From contig NZ_JAHWDF010000001.1 in the NCBI RefSeq assembly GCF_019311235.1, positions 310,001 to 374,000 on the forward strand: a stretch of DNA of 64,000 nucleotides, given 5' to 3'. The stretch's first letter is position 1, and the number at the start of each line of letters is the position of its first letter. The translations under genes and the position numbers were made by a program. This stretch comes from Mesonia aestuariivivens (GTDB lineage Bacteria > Bacteroidota > Bacteroidia > Flavobacteriales > Flavobacteriaceae). Shown here piece after piece: positions 35,525 to 43,373 of this stretch. The notes below the pieces were generated by a model. That model saw only the letters and a program-made list of their open reading frames with translations. It made no database searches and was not told the origin of the DNA.

Positions 35525-38500
35525 ATGAGCTACAACTTTAACGAGATCGAAGCCAAATGGCAAAAACATTGGGCAGAACACCAAACCTTTAAAGCGACAA
35601 ACCACAGCGATAAAGAAAAATTTTATGTGTTAGATATGTTTCCTTATCCGTCGGGAGCAGGTTTACACGTGGGGCATCCGTTAGGGTATATTGCTAGTGA
35701 TATTTATGCACGTTATAAAAGACATCAAGGCTTTAATGTGCTGCATCCGCAAGGTTACGATTCGTTTGGATTACCGGCAGAACAATATGCCATTCAAACA
35801 GGTCAACATCCGGCAGACACAACCAAAGTTAATATACAAGGAGGAATTGATAAGTCTGGTAATAAAATTGCTGGTTACCGTAATCAACTCGATAAAATAG
35901 GCTTTTCGTTTGATTGGAGCAGAGAAGTGCGTACCAGCGATCCTAATTATTACAAATGGACGCAGTGGATCTTCATTCAGCTTTTTGAAAGTTGGTACGA
36001 TGTAGCAGAAGGCAAAGCTAGACCAATTGCAGAACTTAGAGCAATTTTTGCTACGGAAGGGAACAGCCAAATCAACGCGGCTTGCGATGAGGATGTAACT
36101 GAATTTTCTACGGAAGACTGGAATGCATTTTCAGAAAAAGAACAAGAAGAAATTCTTTTAAAATATAGATTAACCTACCTAGCGGAAACCGAGGTAAACT
36201 GGTGTCCGCAATTAGGGACTGTTTTGGCTAATGATGAAATTGTAAATGGCGTTTCAGAACGTGGCGGTTATCCGGTAGTTCGAAAAAAAATGAAACAATG
36301 GAGTATGCGAATTTCTGCTTATGCAGAACGTTTGCTCCAAGGGTTAAATGATATCGATTGGACTGAGAGTCTAAAAGAAAGTCAGCGCAACTGGATCGGA
36401 AAATCGGTAGGAGCGTCGGTAACTTTTAAAGTGAACGATCATCAAGATACAATTGAAGTATTCACTACGCGTCCTGATACGATTTTCGGAGTAACATTTA
36501 TGACGCTAGCTCCAGAGCACGAGCTGGTTTCAGAAATTACTACTCCCGTGCAAAAAGAAGCGGTAGAAGCGTATGTTGAAGCAACAGCCAAACGTAGCGA
36601 GCGAGAACGAATGGCCGATGTAAAAACCATTTCAGGAGTATTTACCGGAGCTTATGCTGAGCATCCGTTCACCAAAGAACCAGTGCCAATTTGGATTGGT
36701 GATTATGTGTTGGCAAGCTACGGAACCGGAGCGGTAATGGCCGTGCCTTGTGGGGATCAGCGTGATTTCGATTTTGCAAAACATTTCGAAGGAAAACCAG
36801 GGATGCCAAAAATTAAAAACATTTTTAAAGACGTCGATATTACGGAAGCTGCACACGCCGATAAAGAAGGAACCGTGATCGCAAATTCAGATTTCTTAAA
36901 CGATCTTTCTTATAAAAAAGCTTTAAAACGAGCGGTTGTTGAATTGGAAAAAATGGGTCAAGGTAATGGGAAAACCAATTATCGCCTACGTGATGCGGTA
37001 TTTAGCCGTCAGCGTTATTGGGGAGAACCCTTCCCTGTTTATTACGTAAACGGAATGCCAAAAATGATCGATACGGCTCATTTGCCTATTCAGTTACCAG
37101 AAGTTGAAAAATACCTACCCACCGAAGAAGGAGAACCACCATTAGGTCGTGCCGATGTTTGGGCTTGGGATACACAAAAGAACCAAGTGGTAAGCAACGA
37201 CTTAATTGATGATAAAACTGTATTTCCTTTAGAATTGAATACGATGCCGGGTTGGGCAGGAAGCTCTTGGTATTTCTTCCGTTATATGGAAGATGAAAAA
37301 CGCGATGAGGTTTTCGCTTCACCGGAAGCTTTAAACTATTGGCAAAATGTAGATTTATATATTGGCGGTAGCGAGCACGCCACCGGGCATTTACTGTACG
37401 CACGTTTCTGGACTAAATTTTTAAAAGATCGTGGCTTTGCTCCCGTAGAAGAACCTTTTAAAAAGCTCATCAACCAAGGAATGATTTTGGGAGAAAGTTC
37501 AATTCCACCAAGAGCAATTTTCAGATTAGTTTCGAATTTAGATGGACTAAAAGATTTGCCTGATGATTATTATGAAGTTAAGGCTGATTTGGTTGAAAAC
37601 TCTAAAAGTGTTTTTATATCAGCAGACCTATTAAAAAAAGGAACAAGGTTTATACAAGACAGTCTTAATAGTTTGGATGTTATAAAATCAATTACTCAAG
37701 AATTTGTACATATCATTAAGAATTCATTAAAACTTGAAATAGATGAAGAATCTGTATACGCTCAATATACTGGATATAGCAATCCAAGAATAAATTTAGA
37801 ATTTTTAGTAGGAGTTACGGATGAGTTAAATATTCAAAAATTGAAAAACTCAGGAGATGTAGAGCTAAAAGATGCAATATATTTGGATATAAATGGCCAA
37901 CCAATAACAAGTGAAGATCAAAAATTTCTGTCTTTAAGAGAGGTTGAGAAGATGTCTAAAAGATGGGGTAACGTCGTCAATCCAGATGATATTTGTGTAG
38001 ATTATGGCGCCGATACCTTGCGGATGTATGAGATGTTTTTGGGTCCGTTAGAGCAAGCCAAACCTTGGAATACAGCAGGAATCACCGGTGTACACAACTT
38101 CTTAAAAAAACTATGGAAGTTATACCATAATGACGAAGCGTTTGCAGTAACCAATGCAGAACCAAGTAAAGACTCGTTAAAAACCTTGCATAAAACCATC
38201 AAAAAAGTAATCGAAGATATTGAGAACTTCAGTTTTAATACTTCTGTTTCTACCTTTATGATTTGTGTAAATGAATTGACTTCACAAAAATGTACTTCTA
38301 AAGCCATTCTAGAACCTTTAGCCGTTTTAATTTCGCCTTACGCGCCACATATTGCTGAAGAATTATGGAGTAAGTTAGGAAATGAAGGCAGCGTTGCGTT
38401 TGCCGCTTACCCAAAATTTGAAGAAAAACATTTAAAAGAAAGCTCTAAAACTTATCCGGTTTCTTTCAACGGGAAAATGCGTTTCACCATGGATTTATCA

Positions 38501-38629
38501 CTAGACCTTTCCAAAGATGAATTAGAAGAAATCGTGATGAATGATGAACGTACTAAAAAACAATTAGACGGAGCAACCCCTAAAAAAGTAATCATTGTTC
38601 CTGGTAAAATTATAAATATTGTAAAATAA
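35525..38629 (+). CDS. leuS: leucyl-tRNA synthetase with an atypical leucine-specific region
   Basis: 1034 residues. Landmarks: class I HVGH (48-51); the Bacteroidota-type insertion around 165-210; the CP1 editing domain with TTRPDTIFG and GTGAVMAVP; the catalytic core resuming at LRDAVFSRQRYWGEPF; and a C-terminal anticodon-binding domain from about 840. The signature normally KMSKS reads KMSKR (809-813). Residues about 656-804 (nucleotides 37,492-37,936) replace the leucine-specific domain with a longer sequence I do not recognise. GC there is far lower (64/240 counted at 37,561-37,800 against 98/240 at 37,201-37,440). The frame is intact, and LGPLEQAKPWNTAGITGVHN resumes normally afterwards. 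Presumably the sole functional leuS, unless another copy lies outside. Confidence 0.95.
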   Translation: MSYNFNEIEAKWQKHWAEHQTFKATNHSDKEKFYVLDMFPYPSGAGLHVGHPLGYIASDIYARYKRHQGFNVLHPQGYDSFGLPAEQYAIQTGQHPADTTKVNIQGGIDKSGNKIAGYRNQLDKIGFSFDWSREVRTSDPNYYKWTQWIFIQLFESWYDVAEGKARPIAELRAIFATEGNSQINAACDEDVTEFSTEDWNAFSEKEQEEILLKYRLTYLAETEVNWCPQLGTVLANDEIVNGVSERGGYPVVRKKMKQWSMRISAYAERLLQGLNDIDWTESLKESQRNWIGKSVGASVTFKVNDHQDTIEVFTTRPDTIFGVTFMTLAPEHELVSEITTPVQKEAVEAYVEATAKRSERERMADVKTISGVFTGAYAEHPFTKEPVPIWIGDYVLASYGTGAVMAVPCGDQRDFDFAKHFEGKPGMPKIKNIFKDVDITEAAHADKEGTVIANSDFLNDLSYKKALKRAVVELEKMGQGNGKTNYRLRDAVFSRQRYWGEPFPVYYVNGMPKMIDTAHLPIQLPEVEKYLPTEEGEPPLGRADVWAWDTQKNQVVSNDLIDDKTVFPLELNTMPGWAGSSWYFFRYMEDEKRDEVFASPEALNYWQNVDLYIGGSEHATGHLLYARFWTKFLKDRGFAPVEEPFKKLINQGMILGESSIPPRAIFRLVSNLDGLKDLPDDYYEVKADLVENSKSVFISADLLKKGTRFIQDSLNSLDVIKSITQEFVHIIKNSLKLEIDEESVYAQYTGYSNPRINLEFLVGVTDELNIQKLKNSGDVELKDAIYLDINGQPITSEDQKFLSLREVEKMSKRWGNVVNPDDICVDYGADTLRMYEMFLGPLEQAKPWNTAGITGVHNFLKKLWKLYHNDEAFAVTNAEPSKDSLKTLHKTIKKVIEDIENFSFNTSVSTFMICVNELTSQKCTSKAILEPLAVLISPYAPHIAEELWSKLGNEGSVAFAAYPKFEEKHLKESSKTYPVSFNGKMRFTMDLSLDLSKDELEEIVMNDERTKKQLDGATPKKVIIVPGKIINIVK

Positions 38630-38651
38630 CCCTATAATTTCAGGGGTTGGT

Positions 38652-38700
38652 AAGGGTGTTTTAAACTTTTTTAAGTTGAACACCCTTATTCTTTATTTTA
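38652..38700 (+). terminator. leuS intrinsic terminator
   Basis: AAGGGTGTT (38652-38660) pairs with AACACCCTT (38679-38687); the interior TTAAACTT/AAGTT extends the stem imperfectly. The T-rich run ATTCTTTATTTT follows. It begins 22 bases after the leuS stop and argues against the TTG at 38676 as the start of alanine dehydrogenase. Confidence 0.8.
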
Positions 38701-38732
38701 ATTCTATTTTTAGGAAACCAAAACTAACAGTT

Positions 38733-39833
38733 ATGATTGTAGGTGTTCCTAAAGAAATTAAAAACAACGAAAGTAGAGTAGGGATGACTCCTGCCGGAGT
38801 TTTAGAACTTACCAAACGAAATCACAGAGTTTACGTACAAACCACCGCAGGTGTGGCTAGCGGATTTTCAGATGAAGATTATCAACACGTAGGAGCGCAA
38901 ATTTTACCTTCTATCGATGCCGTTTACGCAGAAAGCGATATGATTGTAAAAGTAAAAGAACCTATTCCTGAAGAATACAGTCTCATTAAAGAAGATCAAG
39001 TGGTGTTTACTTATTTTCATTTCGCCGCCGATCAAGAACTTACCCAAGCGATGCTCGATAGTAAATCGGTTTGCATTGCCTACGAAACCGTGCAAGATGC
39101 TAACGGTAGATTGCCGCTGTTAACTCCAATGTCTGAAGTTGCGGGAAGAATGTCTATTCAGCAAGGCGCAAAATATCTTGAGAAACCCGTCAAAGGAAAA
39201 GGCTTATTATTGGGTGGCGTTCCGGGAGTTTCTCCGGGTAAAGTATTGGTCTTAGGTGCCGGAGTGGTGGGCATTCAAGCCGCAAAAATGGCAGCCGGTT
39301 TAGGCGCGCACGTCACCATTCTAGATATTAATATGGATCGACTGCGTTACGTGAACGATATTATGCCCAGCCATGTCGTCACCGAATTTTCCAATGAATA
39401 CAATATTCGAAAACATATAAAAACCCACGATTTAATAATTGGTGGTGTTTTAATTCCCGGAGCCAAAGCGCCTAAACTTATCACCAGAGATATGCTTAAA
39501 GATATGGATCCGGGTACCGTGATTGTAGATGTGGCCGTAGATCAAGGCGGTTGTATAGAAACGACAAAAGCTACTACTCACCAAGATCCTGTGTATATTA
39601 TCGATGAGGTAGTTCATTATTGCGTGGCCAATATGCCGGGCGCTGTTCCGCATACGTCTACGGTTGCATTAACCAATGTCACGCTGCCTTATGTGATTCA
39701 ACTGGCAGAAAAAGGTTGGGAGAAAGCCTGTCAAGAAGACGAAGCTTTACATAAAGGACTTAACCTAATACACGGAAAAGTGGTTTATCAACCCATTGCC
39801 GAAGCTTTTGGCTGGGAAGAAGTTTGTAATTAG
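38733..39833 (+). CDS. ald: alanine dehydrogenase
   Basis: 366 residues from ATG 38733, which begins the canonical MIVGVPKEIKNNESRVGMTP; an upstream TTG would fall inside the leuS terminator. Substrate-binding Lys and His lie in VKVKEP and FHFAAD; the NAD site is VLVLGAGVVGIQAAKMAAGLGA (a GxGxxG Rossmann loop, about 172-180). PGAVPHTST near 300 is also conserved. It interconverts alanine and pyruvate with ammonia release or capture. Codons are GC-rich for this window (59 of 120 bases at 39,241-39,360 by hand). Probably monocistronic. Confidence 0.96.
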   Translation: MIVGVPKEIKNNESRVGMTPAGVLELTKRNHRVYVQTTAGVASGFSDEDYQHVGAQILPSIDAVYAESDMIVKVKEPIPEEYSLIKEDQVVFTYFHFAADQELTQAMLDSKSVCIAYETVQDANGRLPLLTPMSEVAGRMSIQQGAKYLEKPVKGKGLLLGGVPGVSPGKVLVLGAGVVGIQAAKMAAGLGAHVTILDINMDRLRYVNDIMPSHVVTEFSNEYNIRKHIKTHDLIIGGVLIPGAKAPKLITRDMLKDMDPGTVIVDVAVDQGGCIETTKATTHQDPVYIIDEVVHYCVANMPGAVPHTSTVALTNVTLPYVIQLAEKGWEKACQEDEALHKGLNLIHGKVVYQPIAEAFGWEEVCN

Positions 39834-39920
39834 GGCGTTTCCCTGCGGGTCGGGCTATTCATTTCAATTCCTCGTCTCGCTAACGCGCGACTGCGGGATT
39901 TTCATTGCTATCCCTAACGC
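39833..39920 (-). ncRNA. structured repeat, copy C (Flavo-1-like)
   Basis: Read on the minus strand from 39920: GCGTTAGGGATAGCAATGAA, AATCCC closing a GGGAT hairpin, a GC-rich inner hairpin (GCGCGTTAGCGAGAC), then GAATAGCCCGACCCGCAGGG and a terminal GCCC. Block order matches copies A and B, although the inner hairpin sequence differs. The element ends at the last base of the ald stop codon, mirroring copy A next to uppP. Confidence 0.55.
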
Positions 39921-40180
39921 AAAACCTCCCCAGCCTATCGGGCACTCCTCCTTTAAAAGGAGGGGAACTTTTTATATAGGTTATTGATTTTTCTCAACAA
40001 TAATAAGTATTTGCATCATTCCGGACTTCATCCAGAATCTCATCTTACTTTATTTAAATCATTATAAACTTCCTTCCCTTTCAAGGGAAGGTGGCTTATG
40101 GAGCGATAGTGAAATAAGTCGGAAGGGTTTTATCTGAGTTAAGTTAAAATTTTAAAATGAACACTAGTTTTTTTGCATAA
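39921..40180. other. hairpin-rich noncoding gap
   Basis: Part of a 514-base gap between ald and the YugP-like gene. It holds two perfect GC-rich hairpins: CCTCCTTT (39947-39954) with AAAGGAGG (39956-39963), and CCTTCCCTT (40072-40080) with AAGGGAAGG (40083-40091). Neither has a long T-tail. The surrounding phrases (CCTCCCCAGCC, GGCACTCCTCC) look like degenerate members of a dispersed repeat. No gene is visible. Confidence 0.6.
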
Positions 40181-40272
40181 GGGATGGAAGCGGCATCCTT
40201 TTTTAGGTTGCTTATGTAGTAAGCAGCATAAAAAAGATATAGCGTACAGCCCGACCCGAAGGGATATGCCCA
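40181..40272 (+). ncRNA. structured repeat, copy B (Flavo-1-like)
   Basis: This is the clearest copy. GGATG (40182-40186) pairs with CATCC across GAAGCGG; a T6-A stem closes on ATAAAAAA around an inner TGCTTA/TAAGCA hairpin; then GATATAGCG, AGCCCGACCCGAAGGG (with a CCC-GAA-GGG hairpin) and a terminal GCCC. It sits 76 bases upstream of the YugP-like gene, in the same orientation. Confidence 0.6.
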
Positions 40273-40347
40273 AGAAGACAAAACGTCACTTATTTAAATT
40301 GGCTAGATTTTTGATTTCTTATTGTTAAAACTGAAAAAGAAAAAATT

Positions 40348-41043
40348 ATGATGGGATATTATGTGCTTATCGGACTTATTATGCTGATGAGTTGGTATGT
40401 GAGCCATAAGCTGAAATCGAAATTTAAAGAATACTCAAAGGTTCATTTACAAAATGGAATGAGTGGAGCTGAAATAGCTCGTAAAATGTTAGAGGATAAT
40501 GGAATTTACGACGTAAAAGTAATTTCTACGCCTGGGCAATTAACAGATCATTACAACCCACAAAAGAAAACGGTAAATTTAAGCGAAAGCGTCTACAATC
40601 AGCGTAATGCCGCAGCGGCAGCTGTCGCTGCACACGAATGTGGTCACGCAGTACAACACGCAAAAGCTTATGGTTGGTTAAAGATGCGAAGCACATTGGT
40701 GCCAGTGGTCAGTGTGGCTTCTCGTTTTAGTCAGTTTGTAATTATGGGCGGAATTATTTTAATGGCAGCGGTTTCTTTTGGAGTCGGGCAAATGGTTTTA
40801 TTGGCAGGAATTATTCTTTTCGGAATGGGAACTTTGTTTAGTTTTATCACTTTACCCGTAGAATACGATGCGAGTAACCGTGCTTTGGCCTGGTTAAAAG
40901 CAGAAAACATTGTGACTCCGCAAGAATATGAAGGTTCTAAAGATGCTTTAAAATGGGCAGCGAGAACTTATGTGGTTGCGGCAGTAGGTTCTTTAGCGAC
41001 GCTACTTTACTTCGTTGGAATATTTTTAGGAAGTAGGGATTAA
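40348..41043 (+). CDS. YugP-type zinc metallopeptidase, membrane-bound
   Basis: 231 residues. One helix at the N-terminus (about 4-20), the zincin motif in AAHECGHAVQH (about 95-105) and three later helices (about 128-150, 150-170, 205-225) with a conserved LPVEYDASNRAL block at about 170 match the YugP/Zn-peptidase-2 family. HExxH is seen as HECGH. Likely an inner membrane metallopeptidase; its substrate is unknown. It is flanked by repeats upstream and by a terminator and empty sequence downstream. Confidence 0.88.
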   Translation: MMGYYVLIGLIMLMSWYVSHKLKSKFKEYSKVHLQNGMSGAEIARKMLEDNGIYDVKVISTPGQLTDHYNPQKKTVNLSESVYNQRNAAAAAVAAHECGHAVQHAKAYGWLKMRSTLVPVVSVASRFSQFVIMGGIILMAAVSFGVGQMVLLAGIILFGMGTLFSFITLPVEYDASNRALAWLKAENIVTPQEYEGSKDALKWAARTYVVAAVGSLATLLYFVGIFLGSRD

Positions 41044-41070
41044 ATTTATTTTAAAGAACTTGATTTATAT

Positions 41071-41108
41071 AAAATGCTTTTCATAAAAAATGAGAAGCAT
41101 TTTTATTT
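41071..41108 (+). terminator. intrinsic terminator of the metallopeptidase gene
   Basis: AAAATGCTTTTCAT (41071-41084) pairs with ATGAGAAGCATTTT (41091 region, 41090-41104) with one wobble, then T-rich sequence. It starts 28 bases after the stop. Confidence 0.8.
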
Positions 41109-41417
41109 GTCTGAAAGATAACGTCTGGAATAACTCCAATTCATTTTATAAAAAGGATAACTCTCTTGGGGTATACATAGTTATAGGCCTATCAATAAAG
41201 GTTTGTTTATCCTAAGTTTAAGGTAAGCTCACTTTACAATACCTCTATAGTAAGACCACTGTTTTTATGGCAAAGTGTGGTTTCTGTGTGGATTGAGTAT
41301 GGAGGCAGTGTGGGTTAGCTAAGAATATGCTATAAAGTTTTTTATGAAAAGCGATAAAGATACGATTGTTTTGTATGCCCAAATCCTTGTTGAGTACATT
41401 AAATTGATCTATGTAAT
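41109..41417. other. empty intergenic stretch
   Basis: Over 300 bases without a convincing gene. A 38-codon frame starts at ATG 41344 (Met-Lys-Ser-Asp-Lys) and runs through the next hairpin to 41460; it has no leader or family likeness, and I do not call it. G-rich runs such as GTGTGGATTGAGTATGG are unusual for the window. It may be a decayed gene or the site of a small RNA. Confidence 0.4.
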
Positions 41418-41458
41418 AAGAAAGCCGTTTGGAAAGAAATTTTTAAAACGGCTTTCTT
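41418..41458. terminator. 13-bp hairpin after the saccharopine-dehydrogenase-like gene
   Basis: AAGAAAGCCGTTT (41418-41430) pairs perfectly with AAACGGCTTTCTT (41446-41458) around a 15-base loop. It lies ten bases beyond the minus-strand gene's stop. The downstream T-tail on that strand is poor, so it may stabilise the 3' end rather than terminate efficiently. Confidence 0.6.
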
Positions 41459-41468
41459 GAGTTTTAGT

Positions 41469-42839
41469 TTACCCTACTACATTATCTTCATTATAACCAA
41501 GATATTTACGCTCTTTTTCTTTAAAGACAATTCCGTTTTCGGAAAGCTCTTTTAAAATAGGTTCGTAAATTTCTTTAGTGATTGGTCGCAAAACTCCTGT
41601 TGTGGTAATTTCTTTATTTAAAATTTTTAGGGTCGCAATGGCCACGGGTAAACCAACGGTTTTTGCCATAGCGGTATAGGTTTGATCTTCACCAATTAGC
41701 GCCATTGTTGAATCTATTTGATTGGTTTTACCATCAAGTTCATAACCAAATTTATGGTACATCACAATCATATCTTTATCATCGACAGCTAGCGTCCATT
41801 TTTCTTCTAATATTTTTTGAAGTGCTTGGGCAGGCGTGGCATTTTTAATTCCAATTTTTTTATTTCGGTTAAAAATATCGAGTTCTAATAATTTTTCCCA
41901 CATTACATCATCCTGATCTATTTTAAGGTTGTAGCGCGTTTTTAATTCTACAGAATCGGTTGGAGAATACGGTAGAAAAGAATTGACGAAATCTCGGTAA
42001 CTCATATTTTCTGAATCTTCTAACGTGTAGGTGTCATCGGTCATTCCTAATTGTACAAACATATTCCAAGCTTTGCTAAAACCAACACGGCGTAATGTTC
42101 CTCTGTAAAGTGTTTTTATATTTTCTAATCCGTATATACTTCTATATTTTAAAGAATCACGATTAGCAAGACCTTCAAACTTTCCATAGTTTTCAACTTT
42201 TAAAAATTCTGTTCTTCTAAACAATCGGTGATAAGGAATGTATTTGTACTGGCCTTCTTGCATAAATACAGCAGCTCCTCCTTGGCCAGCAACGACTACG
42301 TTTCTAGGATTCCAAGTGAATTTGTAATTCCAAAGGTTGGTGTCGCTTTCTGGTGCGACAAGACCGCCAGTAAACGATTCAAACAAGAGCATTTTTCCGC
42401 CTTTTGCTCGAATACGGTCAATCACTTGCATGGCACTCATATGATCGATCCCAGGATCTACACCGATTTCGTTCATAAAGGTGAGTCCTTTTTGCTTCAC
42501 CTCTTCGTCAAGAGCTTGCATTTCGTCACTCACATAAGAAGCGGTGACCAAGTTTTTATTGAATTTTACACAATCTTTAGCCACCTCAATATGAAATCGA
42601 GCGGGAAGCATCGAAATCACAATGTCGGCATCTTGAATGGCTTTTTGGCGCTCTTCAGTGTTAAAAATGTCAAGCTGAATGGCTTGAGTATGTGCATGCT
42701 TTCCTGCAAAACTTTTAGCATTTTCTAACGAAAGATCTGCAATAATAATTTTAATTTTTTCTTCCTTAGACTTGTCTGTAAGGTACTTGATAAGTGAAGC
42801 GGTAGATTTTCCTGCACCTATTAATAATATATTTCGCAT
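41469..42839 (-). CDS. saccharopine dehydrogenase-family protein
   Basis: 456 residues. An N-terminal Rossmann domain (LLIGAGKSTASLIKYL, about 4-19) and the long C-terminal saccharopine-dehydrogenase domain, with EIGVDPGIDHMSAMQVID (about 122-139) and SFTGGLVAPESDTNLW, match the LYS9/saccharopine reductase type. Members oxidise or form saccharopine in lysine metabolism, or act as lysine 6-dehydrogenase. No lysine-catabolic partner is adjacent, so the reaction cannot be fixed. It is divergent from the DUF423 gene, 72 bases away. Confidence 0.87.
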   Translation of the reverse strand: MRNILLIGAGKSTASLIKYLTDKSKEEKIKIIIADLSLENAKSFAGKHAHTQAIQLDIFNTEERQKAIQDADIVISMLPARFHIEVAKDCVKFNKNLVTASYVSDEMQALDEEVKQKGLTFMNEIGVDPGIDHMSAMQVIDRIRAKGGKMLLFESFTGGLVAPESDTNLWNYKFTWNPRNVVVAGQGGAAVFMQEGQYKYIPYHRLFRRTEFLKVENYGKFEGLANRDSLKYRSIYGLENIKTLYRGTLRRVGFSKAWNMFVQLGMTDDTYTLEDSENMSYRDFVNSFLPYSPTDSVELKTRYNLKIDQDDVMWEKLLELDIFNRNKKIGIKNATPAQALQKILEEKWTLAVDDKDMIVMYHKFGYELDGKTNQIDSTMALIGEDQTYTAMAKTVGLPVAIATLKILNKEITTTGVLRPITKEIYEPILKELSENGIVFKEKERKYLGYNEDNVVG

Positions 42840-42911
42840 GTTTAAGTTTACTTGGTTAATTTTGTGGTTCTATCAAAGTACTAAATAAAATACCATTAAA
42901 AAAAATTATAG

Positions 42912-43301
42912 ATGCAGAGAAAGTTATTAATATTAGGAGTTGTACTTGGAGTTTTAGCTGTAATTTTAGGTGCATTTGGGGCTCACGGATTAAAGCATTA
43001 TTTAACGCTTGAAGAGCTAAATAGTTATGAGACAGGAATACGATATCAATTTTATCATGCACTTTTAGCGCTCATAATTGCGAATACTTCGATTTTTTCA
43101 AATAAAACTAAGAATATTTCATTTTATTCAATTTTAACAGGGGTAGTTTTGTTTTCAGGTTCTATTTATTTACTAACGACCTCTAGTATAACAGGGGTTT
43201 CTTTTAAAAGTATTGCAATTTTGACTCCACTTGGGGGTGTTCTTTTAATCTTGTCGTGGTTAGTTTTGTTGTTTAACTTGTTGAAAATGAGAAATAAATA
43301 A
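42912..43301 (+). CDS. DUF423 membrane protein
   Basis: 129 residues with four helices. The signature VLAVILGAFGAHGLKHYL (about 14-31) followed by YQFYHALLAL identifies DUF423 (YwdK type). Function unknown. It ends 72 bases before pckA and has its own short, A-rich leader. Confidence 0.9.
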   Translation: MQRKLLILGVVLGVLAVILGAFGAHGLKHYLTLEELNSYETGIRYQFYHALLALIIANTSIFSNKTKNISFYSILTGVVLFSGSIYLLTTSSITGVSFKSIAILTPLGGVLLILSWLVLLFNLLKMRNK

Positions 43302-43337
43302 ACCTTTGAAGTTGTTAGGGATTATAGATTTTATTTC

Positions 43338-43345
43338 TATTTTTG
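43338..43345 (+). promoter_or_regulatory. -7 box of the pckA promoter
   Basis: TATTTTTG matches TAnnTTTG exactly, 28 bases before the ATG; a TTG at 43312-43314 lies 23 bases upstream as a possible -33 element. Confidence 0.6.
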
Positions 43346-43373
43346 TTAGACAAACACAACAAATTATTTATAT

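Noticed and set aside
37492-37936. Frameshift or two fused genes in leuS
   Set aside because: The frame is open throughout, no internal start with a leader is seen, and conserved LeuRS sequence resumes in frame; a replaced domain explains it better.
41344-41460. 38-codon frame starting Met-Lys-Ser-Asp-Lys
   Set aside because: It runs through a hairpin, has no upstream leader and shows no conserved feature.
42228-42728. 166-codon open frame antisense to the saccharopine-dehydrogenase-like gene
   Set aside because: A shadow of the coding strand, with unusual composition and no recognisable domain.
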